A stretch of DNA of 64,000 bases from Leptodontidium sp. MPI-SDFR-AT-0119 (GCA_020726505.1 JAHLEZ010000004.1:3038001-3102000), one strand, 5' to 3'. Shown: positions 36,920 to 48,627, counted from the first letter of the stretch. Notes: a model not told the origin generated them from the sequence alone. Numbers and translations are program-made.

Positions 36920-37892
36920 GATGGAGGAGAGGAAGGATGGGACGGGTTGGAAGGGCGGCGGAGAGTTGATGTGATATCTCGAGCGTCAGAACTAGCTGGT
37001 AGTGTGTTGATATCGCTTGCAAGGAGTATTCAGGGGCAGTATCTTTTTGGAGGCCGAGTAAGGCAGAGGCTGTCAGGCACACGCGCAGTTCGGGGTTCGC
37101 TTGGTCAGCGCAGGATAGGGGGCTGGGTCGGGTCGGGAGAGTAGTCGCCGTCAGCTGTGCAGCGCTCGCTCGACGTTTGTTTGTGTTTGGAAATGAAGCT
37201 GTTGATACTCTAGTCTGCGGTGGTGGTGGGGCGCAGGGCTGAGATGTATGTGATGTTTGGACGGAGGAGGTCGGGGATGTGGTTGACGGGATCGGGCTAG
37301 CTGGGCTGAGGAGGGCTGGAGTGTTGGAGTGCTGGTGCGAAAGTGGTAGTGGGGTGGATTGGACGTGGACTGGGCTGGGCTGGGCTGGGCTGGATTGGAT
37401 TGGATGGGATTGGACTGAGGCTCAAGAACAAGGCAGTTGATTTTGACTTCGCGCTAAGGGTGCTAGCGTGTGGGATGGGCTGGACTGAACTGAACGGGCC
37501 ATGATGACAGACTGGGCATGGCTGCGACCATACTTCAATTCAGTATGCTGGGGAGGTTAACAACTCGCCGAAGTACTTAGTATATACTCCCTCCTTCACA
37601 TTCGAAGCTGCAGACAACCAACCGTTGCACAAGACAGGCTCTATACATCCATACCCTTCCATAACTGGTCCATTGGAACCGGGAATAGCCTCCATATTCC
37701 CCGACAGGGTTGGAGGGACAGACAAGGACGGAGATACCCATCTGGCAATAGGACGACAGTACACGACATCCACATTAGAGCAGTCTAGTAATCCACGGAC
37801 TGGGACATTCTCTTGAAACCTAGATATCAGCTGGAAGAAGCCTCTGCTGTTGTAATCCTTGATTTGCCAGCTACCATAGCTCATAGCCCAGC
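36920..37892. other. Divergent intergenic region, G-rich leader of calcineurin A
   Basis: The shared upstream region of calcineurin A (-) and a small unknown gene (+). It is G-rich on the plus strand at 36.9-37.45 kb and contains a pentanucleotide repeat. No other gene recognised. Confidence 0.6.
37366..37416. repeat. TGGGC/TGGAT pentanucleotide repeat
   Basis: Four GGGCT units followed by ATTGG/ATGGG variants, about 450 bp upstream of the calcineurin A start. A simple-sequence tract with no assigned function. Confidence 0.75.
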
Positions 37893-38492
37893 ATGCATGA
37901 CAATCGTATGTACACTACCCCTCCAGTTCTCCCCCCTCCAAGCATCAATTCCCAGATCTGATCCTGTACAGGTACCCACCCTCTTCTGGCTCAAGTGCCT
38001 TTGACAGTATCTCCCTTCGTATCTCTACCAAACGCCACGACTCTCCCATACACCTACAAGACCCTGCCATCTTCATTACCCCAATCCTCTACTGGAGCTC
38101 CCTCCTCGGCCGACGACAAGGCCAAGTACGTGGTATCCTCCTCTGGCCACGCTGCACATCCAGACGATATTATTGCATCATGCAAAGCTCTACAGGCCTA
38201 CATACAGAAAGTCCAAGACGATGCAGACAAGGAGTTGAAGGCGTGGGATGAGTATATCGCAGCGAGGGATCTTGCAGAGAAGAGGAGAGTCGCTCCGGGC
38301 TGGCTAGACAGTGAAGCAAGAATACTAGAACCGGAGAGGAAGCCAGAAGTTGGGCAGTTGCAGAGCAATCTGATGGATGTTGATGTATCAAGTGCTGAGG
38401 CATCAGGTCTACAAAATGCTCCTGTTGTGGCTCCAAATGGGGCAGGGGATGAATTAGATAGGGCATTTGGAGGGATGGCACTGCAGAGGTAG
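37893..38492 (+). CDS. Small conserved-looking protein of unknown function
   Basis: I do not recognise the family. The main open stretch (to 38492) encodes about 160 residues with a helical, charged middle (CKALQAYIQKVQDDADKELKAWDEYIAARDLAEKRR) flanked by Ser/Pro-rich and acidic parts, ending ELDRAFGGMALQR. The frame has no early ATG, so an upstream exon is needed. A 13-nt first exon (37893-37905, ATG, donor GTATGT) joins in frame at either 38008 (165 residues) or 37972 (177 residues). This start is a proposal; an earlier exon is possible. The helix pattern suggests a soluble, perhaps adaptor-like, protein. Confidence 0.6.
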
Positions 38493-38681
38493 CCTATGTG
38501 TAACTTAGCATCAATTCAAGGAGATTGGAGTAGGGGAGCTGGAATAACCGGCCTTCCCCTCGTCATTGCAATTTCTTCTCCACTTGCACTCAAGCACAAC
38601 ACTTGGTGCCTGACATATGCGGCTTCAATCTAACTTACCTAAAGCTCCAAGACAAACAACTTTTCTTGCTCGAGCATCACC

Positions 38682-40610
38682 ATGCCTCCACGAATACCTC
38701 GGGTTGCAATTGCGCAGTCGAGATCAATTAGATTGTCGGTTCCTCCCAAAGGCCAGCAAATATGTCCAATCTGCTCTGTTTCGAGGACTTCGCGCAATCC
38801 TTCCAGACGCCCTGAACCAACCCAGCTCCGACAACCTCGAATCCAAGCTCTCCGACAATCCAGTCTTTCCAGCGCATCGGATCTTGGTCTTCCATCCAAG
38901 CCCCCTCGAATCGAACTTCGTGATGCCCTCCTCGATGTCCAGAAACATGCAGCAAGCTACGTCAACATTTCGAGACTGCAACTCGCCCTTCGAGGACTAG
39001 AACAAGGCACCGGGGATGAAACAATAAGGATTGCGATATTGGGCATAGCGGATGGTGGCGCATCATTGAAGAAGGCAAAGGAATTAATACGATTGCTGGT
39101 TGCGGATCCGTTGAAGACCGAAGAGGAATGGGAGAGGATTTTACTTGGGGACGAAGAGGGTGGAAGGCCAATCTTCTTGAAAGTCGGACAAATTAGAGCT
39201 GAAGAAACTCTGCAAGGGAATAGACTGGTGCAGGAAATACATGTCTCATCTCCTACGTTGAATGGTCATAAGCTGGAGATCTTGGTGCTGGAGATGGACC
39301 CTCCTACGACAGGCAGTGGGCAAGGAGGGTTTGCGGAAGCTGTTCTGGTACCTACCATGGAGATACCGACGTCAAATTCTGGGAGGTACACTCCTGTCAC
39401 TACACCGGTACATAGGTCTCTGATCGTGTCGGAAGGGATTCTTGGGGCTGCATCGGTCCTGAATTATCCAATTGATATTGATCGAGAGATTATCGGCACG
39501 GCGGTGGATCTGAAAACGGACAATGCAGAGTCTCTCCCCTTCCAAGTTGTGGACGTCTCACTTGCAACTGAAGCTATCCGGTTATTTCGAGAGAGCGTTG
39601 ACAATGCTCTACTTTACGAGAAGAATTGGTTCGCAAGTGGCATGCCAGAAATCCTAGAGTGGATCAGATCTGGAACGGCTTCCACGACGGGGCAAATGAA
39701 GAACCCTTTACGGAAACTGGTCGAGTCTCTTCTCAAGAATGTCAGTCTGGCAATCGAGACGGAGCAGAGCAGGCAACTCGGCCTGGCTTTGTCTAAGAGT
39801 GTACCATCCTCAGATCTATTGGCTTTACGGAAAGGTCTTGCTGTATGGGCCGAAACTGCTCATACTGAGCTCAGAGATGAGCTTGACATTGCCTTTAATG
39901 GCCAGAGGTGGAGGAAGCTGGGTTGGTGGAAACTATTTTGGCGGGTCGACGATGTTTCGATGATCTCTTCCGACATTCTGGGCCAGCGGTTCCTGACAAA
40001 TGCTGAGAAAGAAGTAATCTACCTTGCGGGCTGTATAGCACAAGCGGGTGTGTTGAAAGACATGGAGGTGTCTTACAAACCTGTCGATGAAAAGATCGTG
40101 GAAGCGAAACTTGGCTCTGGGCCACAACCTCCCAAGATTCGGGATTTGGTCGATACTCCAAAAGACCTCATAAACGCAAAGATCAAGCCACGCCCATGGC
40201 CTCTCCACATACCAGTAACTCGAGCCTACTTGTCACAGGAAACCATTCCAGCCTTACAAGCACTCGCTCAAAAGCTCGTCTTCCAAACCCTTACCACGTC
40301 ATCACTGGCATCTGCTTTCGCTGGCTTGATGTATTTCTCTTCTATCACAACTACACTGTACGAAGCAGGAGGTGTTGCAGCCTTTGGCATTGTGTGGAGT
40401 TTGAGAAGAATGCAAGGGAAATGGGAAACGGCAAGGAAATTCTGGGAGGGTGAAGTGAGAGAAGAGGGTCGGAAAGCTGTGAGGGCTGTTGAGGGTGTGG
40501 TCGGGGAGGTGCTGAAGGACAAGAGGCCTGCTTTGGTTGAGGATTACGAGCTTGAGAAGGCAAAGGCTGCAGTTTCGAGAGCCCATGCGGCTCTTGAGGC
40601 CAATAAATAG
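38682..40610 (+). CDS. Mitochondrial membrane protein, probably Mmc1-like
   Basis: An intronless 642-residue protein. The first 60 residues are Arg/Ser-rich without a run of acids, as in a mitochondrial presequence. A middle segment has YVNISRLQLALRGLEQ and IRIAILGIADGGASLKKA; a C-terminal part has LGWWKLFWRVDDVS, a membrane region of two hydrophobic stretches (near residues 540-585) and a long Glu/Lys/Ala-rich helix at the end. These match my memory of the fungal protein Mmc1, a dynamin-like mitochondrial inner membrane protein affecting cristae; I am not certain of that name. No clear GTPase P-loop is seen. The upstream gene on the same strand ends 190 bp before. Confidence 0.65.
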   Translation: MPPRIPRVAIAQSRSIRLSVPPKGQQICPICSVSRTSRNPSRRPEPTQLRQPRIQALRQSSLSSASDLGLPSKPPRIELRDALLDVQKHAASYVNISRLQLALRGLEQGTGDETIRIAILGIADGGASLKKAKELIRLLVADPLKTEEEWERILLGDEEGGRPIFLKVGQIRAEETLQGNRLVQEIHVSSPTLNGHKLEILVLEMDPPTTGSGQGGFAEAVLVPTMEIPTSNSGRYTPVTTPVHRSLIVSEGILGAASVLNYPIDIDREIIGTAVDLKTDNAESLPFQVVDVSLATEAIRLFRESVDNALLYEKNWFASGMPEILEWIRSGTASTTGQMKNPLRKLVESLLKNVSLAIETEQSRQLGLALSKSVPSSDLLALRKGLAVWAETAHTELRDELDIAFNGQRWRKLGWWKLFWRVDDVSMISSDILGQRFLTNAEKEVIYLAGCIAQAGVLKDMEVSYKPVDEKIVEAKLGSGPQPPKIRDLVDTPKDLINAKIKPRPWPLHIPVTRAYLSQETIPALQALAQKLVFQTLTTSSLASAFAGLMYFSSITTTLYEAGGVAAFGIVWSLRRMQGKWETARKFWEGEVREEGRKAVRAVEGVVGEVLKDKRPALVEDYELEKAKAAVSRAHAALEANK

Positions 40611-40889
40611 TGTATAATACCATAGAAATGTAATACAATGCTTACCTCAAGCCTGATGCTACTTTTGCCGGCAAACTCAACCTCAAAAGGGAATATGACA
40701 CGTGATAATTTACGCTAGTATTTTCTTAGCGTCATCCTTGCAATGCGTCAGAACAGCCTCATTCAAACATCTAACTTCTGCAGACCACGTCAAACAACGC
40801 ACACCACAGCTTAGCCGCCAAGCCATCAAGCCTACAATCTTTCCTTTGTCAACATCTACGGAGTATCGGCGCATTGGCCTGACAGTAAC

Positions 40890-41750
40890 ATGGCTTCATC
40901 AGCGACAGAGGAGCGCGACGAGAAGAAGAGGCCAGCCTCGGCGGAGGGCTCAAATCGGGATGTTTTGCTGAATGATGCGGAGGTGGAGAAGCAGGAGCGG
41001 GAGGGCGAAGGTGGTGAAAATCAAGAGGCTGAGGATCTGTCCGAGGAAGATGGAGAGGCCAGCGAAGGAGAAGCGGACCCGTCCAAGGGGAATGAGGAAC
41101 CTTCAAGCAGCGCGGCGAATCCCAAGGCAGCGGATGCTCCTCCACTCCCCAACGAAGATATCCCCCCATTGCCTACCGAACCTCCACCATCTGCGACCGT
41201 AGAGGACGATGGATGGGCGCCAGTATGGGAGGAGACTGCGCATGCATTCTATTTCTACAATCGCTTTACAGGCGCGACACAGTGGACAAATCCCAGAGTT
41301 CCTGAAGTCGCTCAACCTGGTCCACCTGGGGTTGAAGCTCCTCTACCTGCAGAACCTACTGCGGATGCGCCTTCAGTAACTGGTTACAACCCAGCAATTC
41401 ACGGCGACTACGACCCAACAGCGTGGTATGCCCAACCTACAGCTCCAGAACCCGTTCCAGGCCAGGCCTCAGACCCAGCTGTACAATACACTGCCACTGC
41501 CGCCTTCAACAGATTCACAGGTCGATACCAAGCAGCAGATTTGAACCCCGAGAACTTCAACGACGAGAACAAGAGCAAGCGCCAAATGAACGCCTTCTTC
41601 GACGTCGACGCCGCTGCAAATAGTCACGATGGAAGAAGTCTGAAGGCTGAGAGAAGTGGGAAGAAGATCTCGAAGACGGAGCTGAAGCAGTTCAAGGAGA
41701 AGCGGAAGCAGAAGAAAGAAGAGAAGCGGAGAGCTTGGCTCAGGGATTGA
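40890..41750 (+). CDS. WW-domain protein
   Basis: An intronless frame of 286 residues. A single WW domain lies at about residues 108-137: DDGWAPVWEETAHAFYFYN, then RFTGATQWTNP, with both tryptophans, the aromatic core and the final proline. WW domains bind proline-rich peptides. The first 100 residues are acidic and low-complexity; after the domain come Pro/Ala-rich linkers with a YNPAIHGDYDPTAWYAQ motif. The end is basic and helical (ELKQFKEKRKQKKEEKRRAW). The arrangement resembles fungal WW proteins thought to be nuclear and splicing-linked, which I infer only from memory of similar sequences. Confidence 0.88.
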   Translation: MASSATEERDEKKRPASAEGSNRDVLLNDAEVEKQEREGEGGENQEAEDLSEEDGEASEGEADPSKGNEEPSSSAANPKAADAPPLPNEDIPPLPTEPPPSATVEDDGWAPVWEETAHAFYFYNRFTGATQWTNPRVPEVAQPGPPGVEAPLPAEPTADAPSVTGYNPAIHGDYDPTAWYAQPTAPEPVPGQASDPAVQYTATAAFNRFTGRYQAADLNPENFNDENKSKRQMNAFFDVDAAANSHDGRSLKAERSGKKISKTELKQFKEKRKQKKEEKRRAWLRD

Positions 41751-43400
41751 GGATTGGGTTGGAGTCAAATACCACGGGATCAATATCGGCATGCATGGTC
41801 TGGCGTTACATATCGGATATTTGGGAGTTGGATGGCATACATCGGAGTTTATCTTCTAGCTGGAGGGGCTGGATGCAAAAAGAAGCATTGGATTCAAACC
41901 TCTAGTGATCGGCCAACGAACACCACAACGCATGTTTTGCATTGAATGTATTTCGTACTGAACGTCAAAAGCACTCCGTACTTTGGACTTGGTGACTAGT
42001 TTGACACGGACATGGAGGAATCCGATTGATATCTGGCCCCGAGATCCCTAATTTGGCTTTCCGGTCTTATCTTTGGCTTCTGCGTCGCCAAGGGTGTTGT
42101 GCAGTCGTTCTTCGATTACTCATGGTCTCAATCCATAGGCTCAATCCGGTTGAATCGTCGGTGCCGTGTCCGGGGTCCAAGTGTCCAGTATGACTGGAGT
42201 CTACATTCTGAGATCTTGGGGCTTGTTGATTATCTCAACGATATCCACCTATTTCTGAAGATGTACTGCACATACTCTCTCTTCGAAGAAACGTCCTCCA
42301 GCTACCAACCCCACGGCCGGCAATTGGGCACATGCAAAACCCAGTGCAGCCGCAGCTGAAAAAGTCATCAAAGTGACCGCCACCAACTGAGGGGTAAGTA
42401 ATGTAAGTCCGGAAATACTTCCGTTGTTCCCATTTGGTCGATATATTTGTGGCTGCATAAAAGATAAGGGGCCTCCATGCAATGCAGCTCGGGCCATATC
42501 TCAGCCCAATCATATCATTCTTTCTCAGACAAGATCTTCAGCACTTAATGTTGTGAGCGAGTGCTCAGGTTACTTTGGTACTTCTAATACGATGCAGCGA
42601 AGTGATGCTCATTGTTACTGTGCCGTGCTTGCTTCCCGTTGCCATTTTCATGCAGACAGCTCTGTATGCAACAGCTGCTTCTGCCTCCATACCGCCACCA
42701 TTAGCTAAGAGATACCAGGGCCACAATGATGCCCTCAACCAGCTACAATTCAGACTCTCTGATCACTGATCACCAGTTGGCAAGTTTCCCATGTCCAAAT
42801 GCGCCGCAAGCGGAGCAACAGTCCGGGCGCAAGTGGTAGGCATGCATTGCCCCCACACCAGACAAGCCAGCCTCCAGACTTCGTGTGGTACAGTTGGCTG
42901 AATCTGCAGCCCGGAGTCTTCTCACTTGTTACCAAATCTTCCAGCGACGGGAATGACGGCAGTGAAGTAGCTACCCGCCAATTAATATCAAGTAGTGTTG
43001 ATCCTGGGGCATGCAGCAAGCGAGCAGGCCATTCAAGTCATGGCATGCAAAAGTCTGCAGCAGTAGGAGAAGAGGGTAAAGCATGATTGCCAGAGTTTTA
43101 CTATCTCTCTGACTACCCTAGTCCCTGGGGCGTCTCTACAGTACCTCTGGTCGCGTTTGTAGGGAATTGGAACTCCGCTCCGGCGGTCTGCTCGGACTCG
43201 GCAAATACCACTGGCTAGCTCTTCCCCTTCTCTGCTGCAAGCAGACTGTGGTCGCACTCATCGAATGTATTTTTCCATGTGCAGAAATTCAAATAAAAGT
43301 TGGCGACGCTCACAATCCTGCATTCATATCATATTGCTACATATTGCTGAATACTTGGCACAACCGTAAGCATCGTTGACCGGTGCTAGCCAATTTATCT
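41751..43400. other. Intergenic, no gene recognised
   Basis: About 1.6 kb between two plus-strand genes. Short overlapping frames only. Confidence 0.6.
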
Positions 43401-43406
43401 TATAAA
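43401..43406 (+). promoter_or_regulatory. Probable TATA box of the MFS transporter gene
   Basis: TATAAA lies 89 bp upstream of the ATG at 43490 and only 26 bp upstream of an in-frame ATG at 43427, which favours the downstream start. Confidence 0.45.
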
Positions 43407-43489
43407 GCTCGAGGTGGCCCCCGCGCATGTTTGGAGCACACCATCCACATCCTAAAGTTCGTCATCGATCGCTTACTGCAACTTCGACG

Positions 43490-45672
43490 ATGAGGTGCTC
43501 GACAACTTCAAACTTCGCCAATGAGAACGCTCCCTCTGGGAATGAGCCTCAGGTCGACGAGAGGACGCCCCTGTTGAAGGCCGCGGTTTCGAGTGTGAGG
43601 CCAGTAAGGAGTGAGCAGTCATGCGGGAGTGTCTCCGATGAGGAGGCTTGCAATGAGGGGTTACTCAATAAAGATGGCTGCCAGAGGGAACCGAGGAATG
43701 TCGCGGGGGTCATCTTGATTTTGTTGATCGGTGAGTTTCGACCCTCGATTCTGGACGTCTTTGGGCCACTGTTCCAGTCTTGACAAACTTTTCCGGATGT
43801 AACTGACTCGACCCCAAAGGTGTTTTCATTGCCAATGCTGATGGATCTCTTGTTTTGGCTACCAGTGGGACGATTAGCAGCGAGTTCAATGATCTCGAGG
43901 GTGCAGGATGGCTGATCACTTCATACACGTTGGCTATGTGTGCCACTCAATCGCTGGTGAGCTCTCAATGCCCAGCAAGGTAGCTCTGTATTGACTTGTT
44001 CGCTAGTATGGGAAGTTCAGTGATATCTATGGGAGGAAAAGTACAATTCTTGTGTCTTATGGTTTCTTCATCATCGGCTGTGCAGTCTGGTAATTTCTTC
44101 TCTTGCGCAGTGTCTACCATCTCGAGGACCAATTGCTGATTGTTTGCAGTGGTTTGGGACAGTCGCTTCAACAGGTGGTTCTGGGGAGAGTTCTGGCAGG
44201 CGTTGGAGGAGCTGGAATACATTGTCTAGTTTCGATTGTCATCGCAGGTCAGCAACCACCCTCATCTTCCCACTCCGTACTGATTTCTGCAGACATGGTT
44301 CCAATTCGAGAGGTTGCATCCTGGAGGAGTTATGCCAACATCGCAGCGACATCTGGTAGAAGTCTTGGTGGGCCAATTGGAGGTTATTTGACGGATACTG
44401 TGGGATGGCGGATGTTTGTATTCATGCCGTGTAACTTGCACAACAGCTGACGGCGATCACAGGTCTTTTCTTGGGCAATGTCCTCCAACTATCCTCGCTC
44501 TTGCACTGGTAGTCTGGAAGCTCGACATCTCGCTGAAAGAAGATGGTCCTCGACAGTCGCACCTCTCGAAGCTAAAACGAATCGACTTCCTCGGTGCGAC
44601 ATTTCTTTCCTTATCCATTGTGTGTGGGCTACTTGTTCTAGATCTGGGTGGACAGAGAATGCCATGGACGGATCCGATGGTTCTTGGTTTGTTTTCGGCT
44701 TCGACTGTTAGCCTGAGTTTGTTTGTGCTTGTGGAGGGGTTTTTTGCGAAAGAGCCGATATTTCCTCTCAGGCTATTACTGAGTAGGGATGTGATTACGT
44801 CGTATATCAATCTTTGTTTCCAGACTGGTGCCCAGGGAGCTGTAAGTTTTTCTGCGAGCAGTGTTTGCGGTGCTGACATTTTAGATGATGATGCTGGTTC
44901 CTATCTACTTCCAAATATCAGCCCATGCGACTCTGACAAATGCTGGAGCGCATTTGATGCCATCGGTACTTGGAAATTGTTTTGGAGGACTTCTCACTGG
45001 ATACATCATTCGAAGGTATGTCGCCTTCAAAGACTTGGACTCACTGACGCATTGCAGAACTGGTAGATATAAGCTTATCTCGATATTGGGCGCTATCTCG
45101 GCTTCTATTTCGTACACGCTCATGCTTGCACGGTGGCATGGACATACCTCCTTTCTCGAATCCCTCTATATCGTTCCGGGAGGGTTTGGAAACGGTATTG
45201 CGCTTGGTGTTACATTCATTGCTCTCACGGCGGGCGTAGATCCATGTCAGATGGCTATTGTCAGTTCTGGGTTGTATCTCAGTTCGAATATAGGGATGGT
45301 AGGAGGTCTAAGTATCGCTGCAGCCGTTTTGCAGAGCACCCTACGAAAGCAATTGCGAATCTCCTTGGAAGGAATGGGAGGACGAGATAAGGTACGTTGA
45401 AGCTACCCGATCATAGGGAGGCAGAAAGATGTTGAGCAAAGTGCAGATTATTACCAAAGCACTGTCAGATATTGAATATGTGCGGTCGTTGGAAGGGCGT
45501 CTTGGCCAAATTGTCACCGAGGCATATGTTCGGTGTCTTACTTACACACATGGTGAGATTGTCACGCGAATTGCCTCATTGCATGGCATGCTGAGCAGAA
45601 CCAGGAGTCTCACTTGTGGGATCTATGGTGGCACTCTTGGCAGCTCTTTTCATCAAGGAGCACCGACTCTGA
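43490..45672 (+). CDS. MFS transporter, Vba-like (vacuolar basic amino acid type)
   Basis: A 14-helix-type major facilitator. Ten exons fit in frame: 43490-43730, 43820-43956, 44007-44089, 44150-44247, 44293-44413, 44463-44841, 44885-45015, 45058-45391, 45447-45552 and 45605-45672, giving 565 residues (567 with an alternative last acceptor at 45599). Landmarks are SDIYGRKS in the loop after helix 2, GLGQSLQQVVLGRVLAGVGG, DMVPIREVASWRSY and GRSLGGPIGGYL. The N-terminus carries DERTPLL, a DExxxLL-type acidic dileucine motif that sends membrane proteins to the vacuole. The closing ALSDIEYVRSLEGRLG segment is typical of the yeast Vba-related fungal carriers. Export or vacuolar uptake of basic amino acids is an inference from this relation. 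Confidence 0.88.
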
Positions 45673-46263
45673 GACGTGATACGGTAAGACAAGATGAGAA
45701 GGTGGCAAGCTTTCCCAGCTCGCATCATCCATGAAGTTGTGCTTTCGATAGTGGCGAGACAAGGAAGGTGGTGGGATTTCGCAACCCACAGCACGGATCT
45801 CGAGCTTCTAGAATTTCTATGACCGACGATATCCGCACAAGAAGACCTTGCAAAATGATATGAGATTGGCCGAGAAGTAAATTTTTCTCGGGTGTCCAGT
45901 GAGGAAGGAGTATCCCGATCACGACATTTCAACCGACTCTCGGTTCGGTCCGCAGTGGAACCAATAACGTAACGAGACCGAGGAGCATCAGACTTCTAGA
46001 AGTTCGCTTGACCAAGATTTTCCTCACCAAGACATATATACCTTGAAGCGTGGATGACGAATATATATCCTAGAATGTTGCAATGGCATCGAATTTTGAA
46101 GTTTTCCAAATCTGTCGGTTGGATTAGGTGGGTGGGCGGGCAGGTAAATATCAGAGGTTTCGCTGTGGGTCGGCGTCTTACACTTGTTTAGTAGCTTTAA
46201 TATCTTTACACCACCGTCACTTGAGCGTTCCGAAGTTCTCAGACGTTATTTTCCGGCCCTATC
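45673..46263. other. Intergenic, no gene recognised
   Basis: The 3' flank of the MFS gene and promoter of the permease gene; no gene seen. Confidence 0.6.
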
Positions 46264-46272
46264 TATATATAA
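46264..46272 (+). promoter_or_regulatory. Probable TATA box of the permease gene
   Basis: TATATATAA lies 62 bp upstream of the start codon at 46334, the same spacing as for the aminopeptidase gene. Confidence 0.5.
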
Positions 46273-46333
46273 CCGCTCGTTCATATCTTTCTACCAACTG
46301 TGCCTTGATACATCACCACCAACTGCGCCCGAA

Positions 46334-48110
46334 ATGGCGGAGAAAACTGTATTGGTGAGGGAAGGGGGAGAATCTCCTCCAAGCAGCAAGACCAGAGATA
46401 GCAAAGATGGTGGACGCATTCACGATGCCAATGGAGGTGTGTTATTTAGAGTGCTACATTGTCCATCAACTGACCTTCACTAGAAGCTTACATCACGACT
46501 CCCGAACGTCGCCAACTTGGACTCATCAGCGCCATCTTTCTCATTTTCAATCGCATGGTTGGAACGGGAATCTTCGCAACCCCCTCTGGAATCGTCGCAC
46601 TCTCTGGGTCAGTCGGTCTATCCCTTTTTATCTGGGTCATCGGTATTGTCATTGCATTTGCCGGTGCCGCTGTGTACTTGGAATTCGGAACTGGACTCCC
46701 CCGGAACGGAGGCGAGAAGAACTACCTCGAGTATGTGTTTACGCGACCCAAGTTCCTAGTGACTGCCATGTACGCATCGTGGGTAATGCTGTTGGGATGG
46801 GCTGGTGGGAACTCCGTTGTGTTTGGAGAGTACATTTTGCACGCTGCAAATGTCGAGGTGACCAGATGGAATCAGAGAGGTGTAGGTCTGGCTTGTATCA
46901 CGACTGCCTTCCTCATCCACGGCTTGGCATTGAAATGGGGAGTACGGCTTCAAAATGCGTTAGGTTTGATTAAGCTCGCGATTATGCTGATTATTGTGGT
47001 TTCTGGGTTCGTGGCGCTTGGTGGGCATGTGAAGCTCGAGAAGAAGCCGGATAACTTCACTAATGCCTTTGAGGGTACAACCGCAAGCGCGTGAGTCTGA
47101 TACTACGATGAAATGTCAAGCTACTAATAATCATACACAGATATGGGATTGTCACTGCCCTTTACAACGTCATTTGGAGTTTGATCGGCTACTCCAACGC
47201 CAACTATGCCCTCGCCGAGACCAAGAATCCAGTCAAGACCCTAAAAATTGCACTTCCAGCTGCTCTCACTCTTGTCTCGATACTATACATACTTGTCAAT
47301 ATTGCATACTTTGCCGCCGTTCCCAAGGAAGAGATGATTAGCTCCGGACGCATCCTAGCTGCTTCTTTCTTTCGGAATGTGATGGGTGAACAAGCCGAGC
47401 GAGCCCTTTCTGTTTTCGTAGCATTGTCGGCATTTGGGAATGTTTTGAGTGTGATCTTCTCACAAGGCAGATGTAAGGTTGTCCCTCTGTTCAATTTCGA
47501 TGCTAATTTCGTAGTGGTTCAAGAAATTGGTCGTGAAGGTATCCTCCCATTTTCTCGTTTCTGGGCCAGTAACAAACCGTTCAATGCACCCTTTGTCGGT
47601 CTTTTCGAGCATTGGCTTGTGTCTGTTGTTATTATGCTGGCTCCTCCACCTGGTGATGCATACAACTTCATTCTTAAGTATGTAATCCTACCTACCGTGC
47701 GTATTCTTTACTGACATCACAGCGTCATCTCCTACCCTCTTTCTGTGGTCAACGTTTTCGTCGCCATTGCGCTCATCCACCTGTATCTGAAGCCCTTCTC
47801 ACCTAATCGGAATCCACAACAATGGGCACCTCCATTTAGAGCAACGCTTCCCGTGGTCGTTTTCTTCCTTTTGGCGAACCTTTTCCTGGTTATTGCCCCG
47901 TATGTTCCTCCGGAGGGACAAAACGTGTATGAGCATTTGCCGTATTATTTGCATTGCGTTGTGGGTGTTGGAATCTTTGTTGTCGGTGGTGTTTATTGGG
48001 TTATTTGGGCTCAGATTCTTCCGAGGATTGGAGGGTATGAACTTATTCGTGAAGGAGCGGTTGGGCAAGACGGGTGGACTTATAATGTGTTTGTGAAAAA
48101 GAATGTTTAG
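46334..48110 (+). CDS. Methionine-type amino acid permease (Mup1-like, LAT family)
   Basis: A plasma-membrane amino acid carrier of the APC superfamily. Five exons (46334-46436, 46484-47090, 47141-47472, 47515-47677, 47723-48110) give 530 residues with about twelve membrane segments. The helix-1 signature FNRMVGTGIFATPSGI is followed by YLEFGTGLPRNGGEKNYLEYVF and WSLIGYSNANYALAETKNPVKTLK, then GRLVQEIGREGILPFSRFWAS. These match fungal high-affinity methionine permeases of the Mup1 group; substrate is inferred. The hydrophilic N-terminus (about 40 residues, Lys/Glu/Ser-rich) is where ubiquitination-dependent turnover usually acts in yeast Mup1. Confidence 0.93.
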
Positions 48111-48455
48111 ATTCACGTAAAGTTGTATTAATCGTAGATGTTATGCAAGCAAAGGGGAATAGTATATCTCTGACCGGTTGATTTAATAGCTCTTATTCGT
48201 ATATATACTTAATTGCTTTTTATATCGTTGAGATTACGAAAGAGGCGAGTATGTTCTAAGGCAGCTAAGAGCGATCGAGCAGATAGAAAATAAGTCTCCT
48301 CAGTCCCCCCTCCCCACCATTTGAAACACCCCCCTGCCTTTAGAATACCTCGCTTAGTAATCACACCGCTTTTTATATATACCTTATTTAATAATTAATA
48401 ATCATTTTATTCTCTTATTGCTTTCTTTAATTTTTTTGGATTACGTATTACAATT
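48111..48455. other. AT-rich intergenic stretch
   Basis: The permease 3' flank changes from about 48160 into strongly AT-rich DNA continuous with the transposase relic that follows, as expected of RIP-affected sequence. No gene. Confidence 0.6.
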
Positions 48456-48627
48456 AATATAAAGCATTATTGCACTAAGTATAATATTATAAAAGCTATT
48501 AAGGATATTATAAATAAGAAGTCTTTACGAGCGGTTATTAAAGAACGAGATATTCTTAAGATTATACTTTATCATCGATTAAACAATATTACTAATTGTT
48601 AAGACGTTATTAGCTATTTATAAAGCC
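48456..48627 (+). mobile_element. RIP-degraded pogo/Fot1-like transposase fragment (N-terminal HTH)
   Basis: Within AT-rich DNA one frame reads AIKDIINKKSLRAVIKERDI, then LYHRLNNITNC, a stop where glutamine is expected, and DVISYL. This fits the psq-type helix-turn-helix at the start of fungal pogo/Tc1-mariner transposases (pattern AI.DI..GKSLR.AAKE..I..TLYHRL.G.....). No DDE catalytic part, terminal repeats or target duplication were found, so it is an isolated scrap. It separates the permease gene from the second HET gene. Confidence 0.6.
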
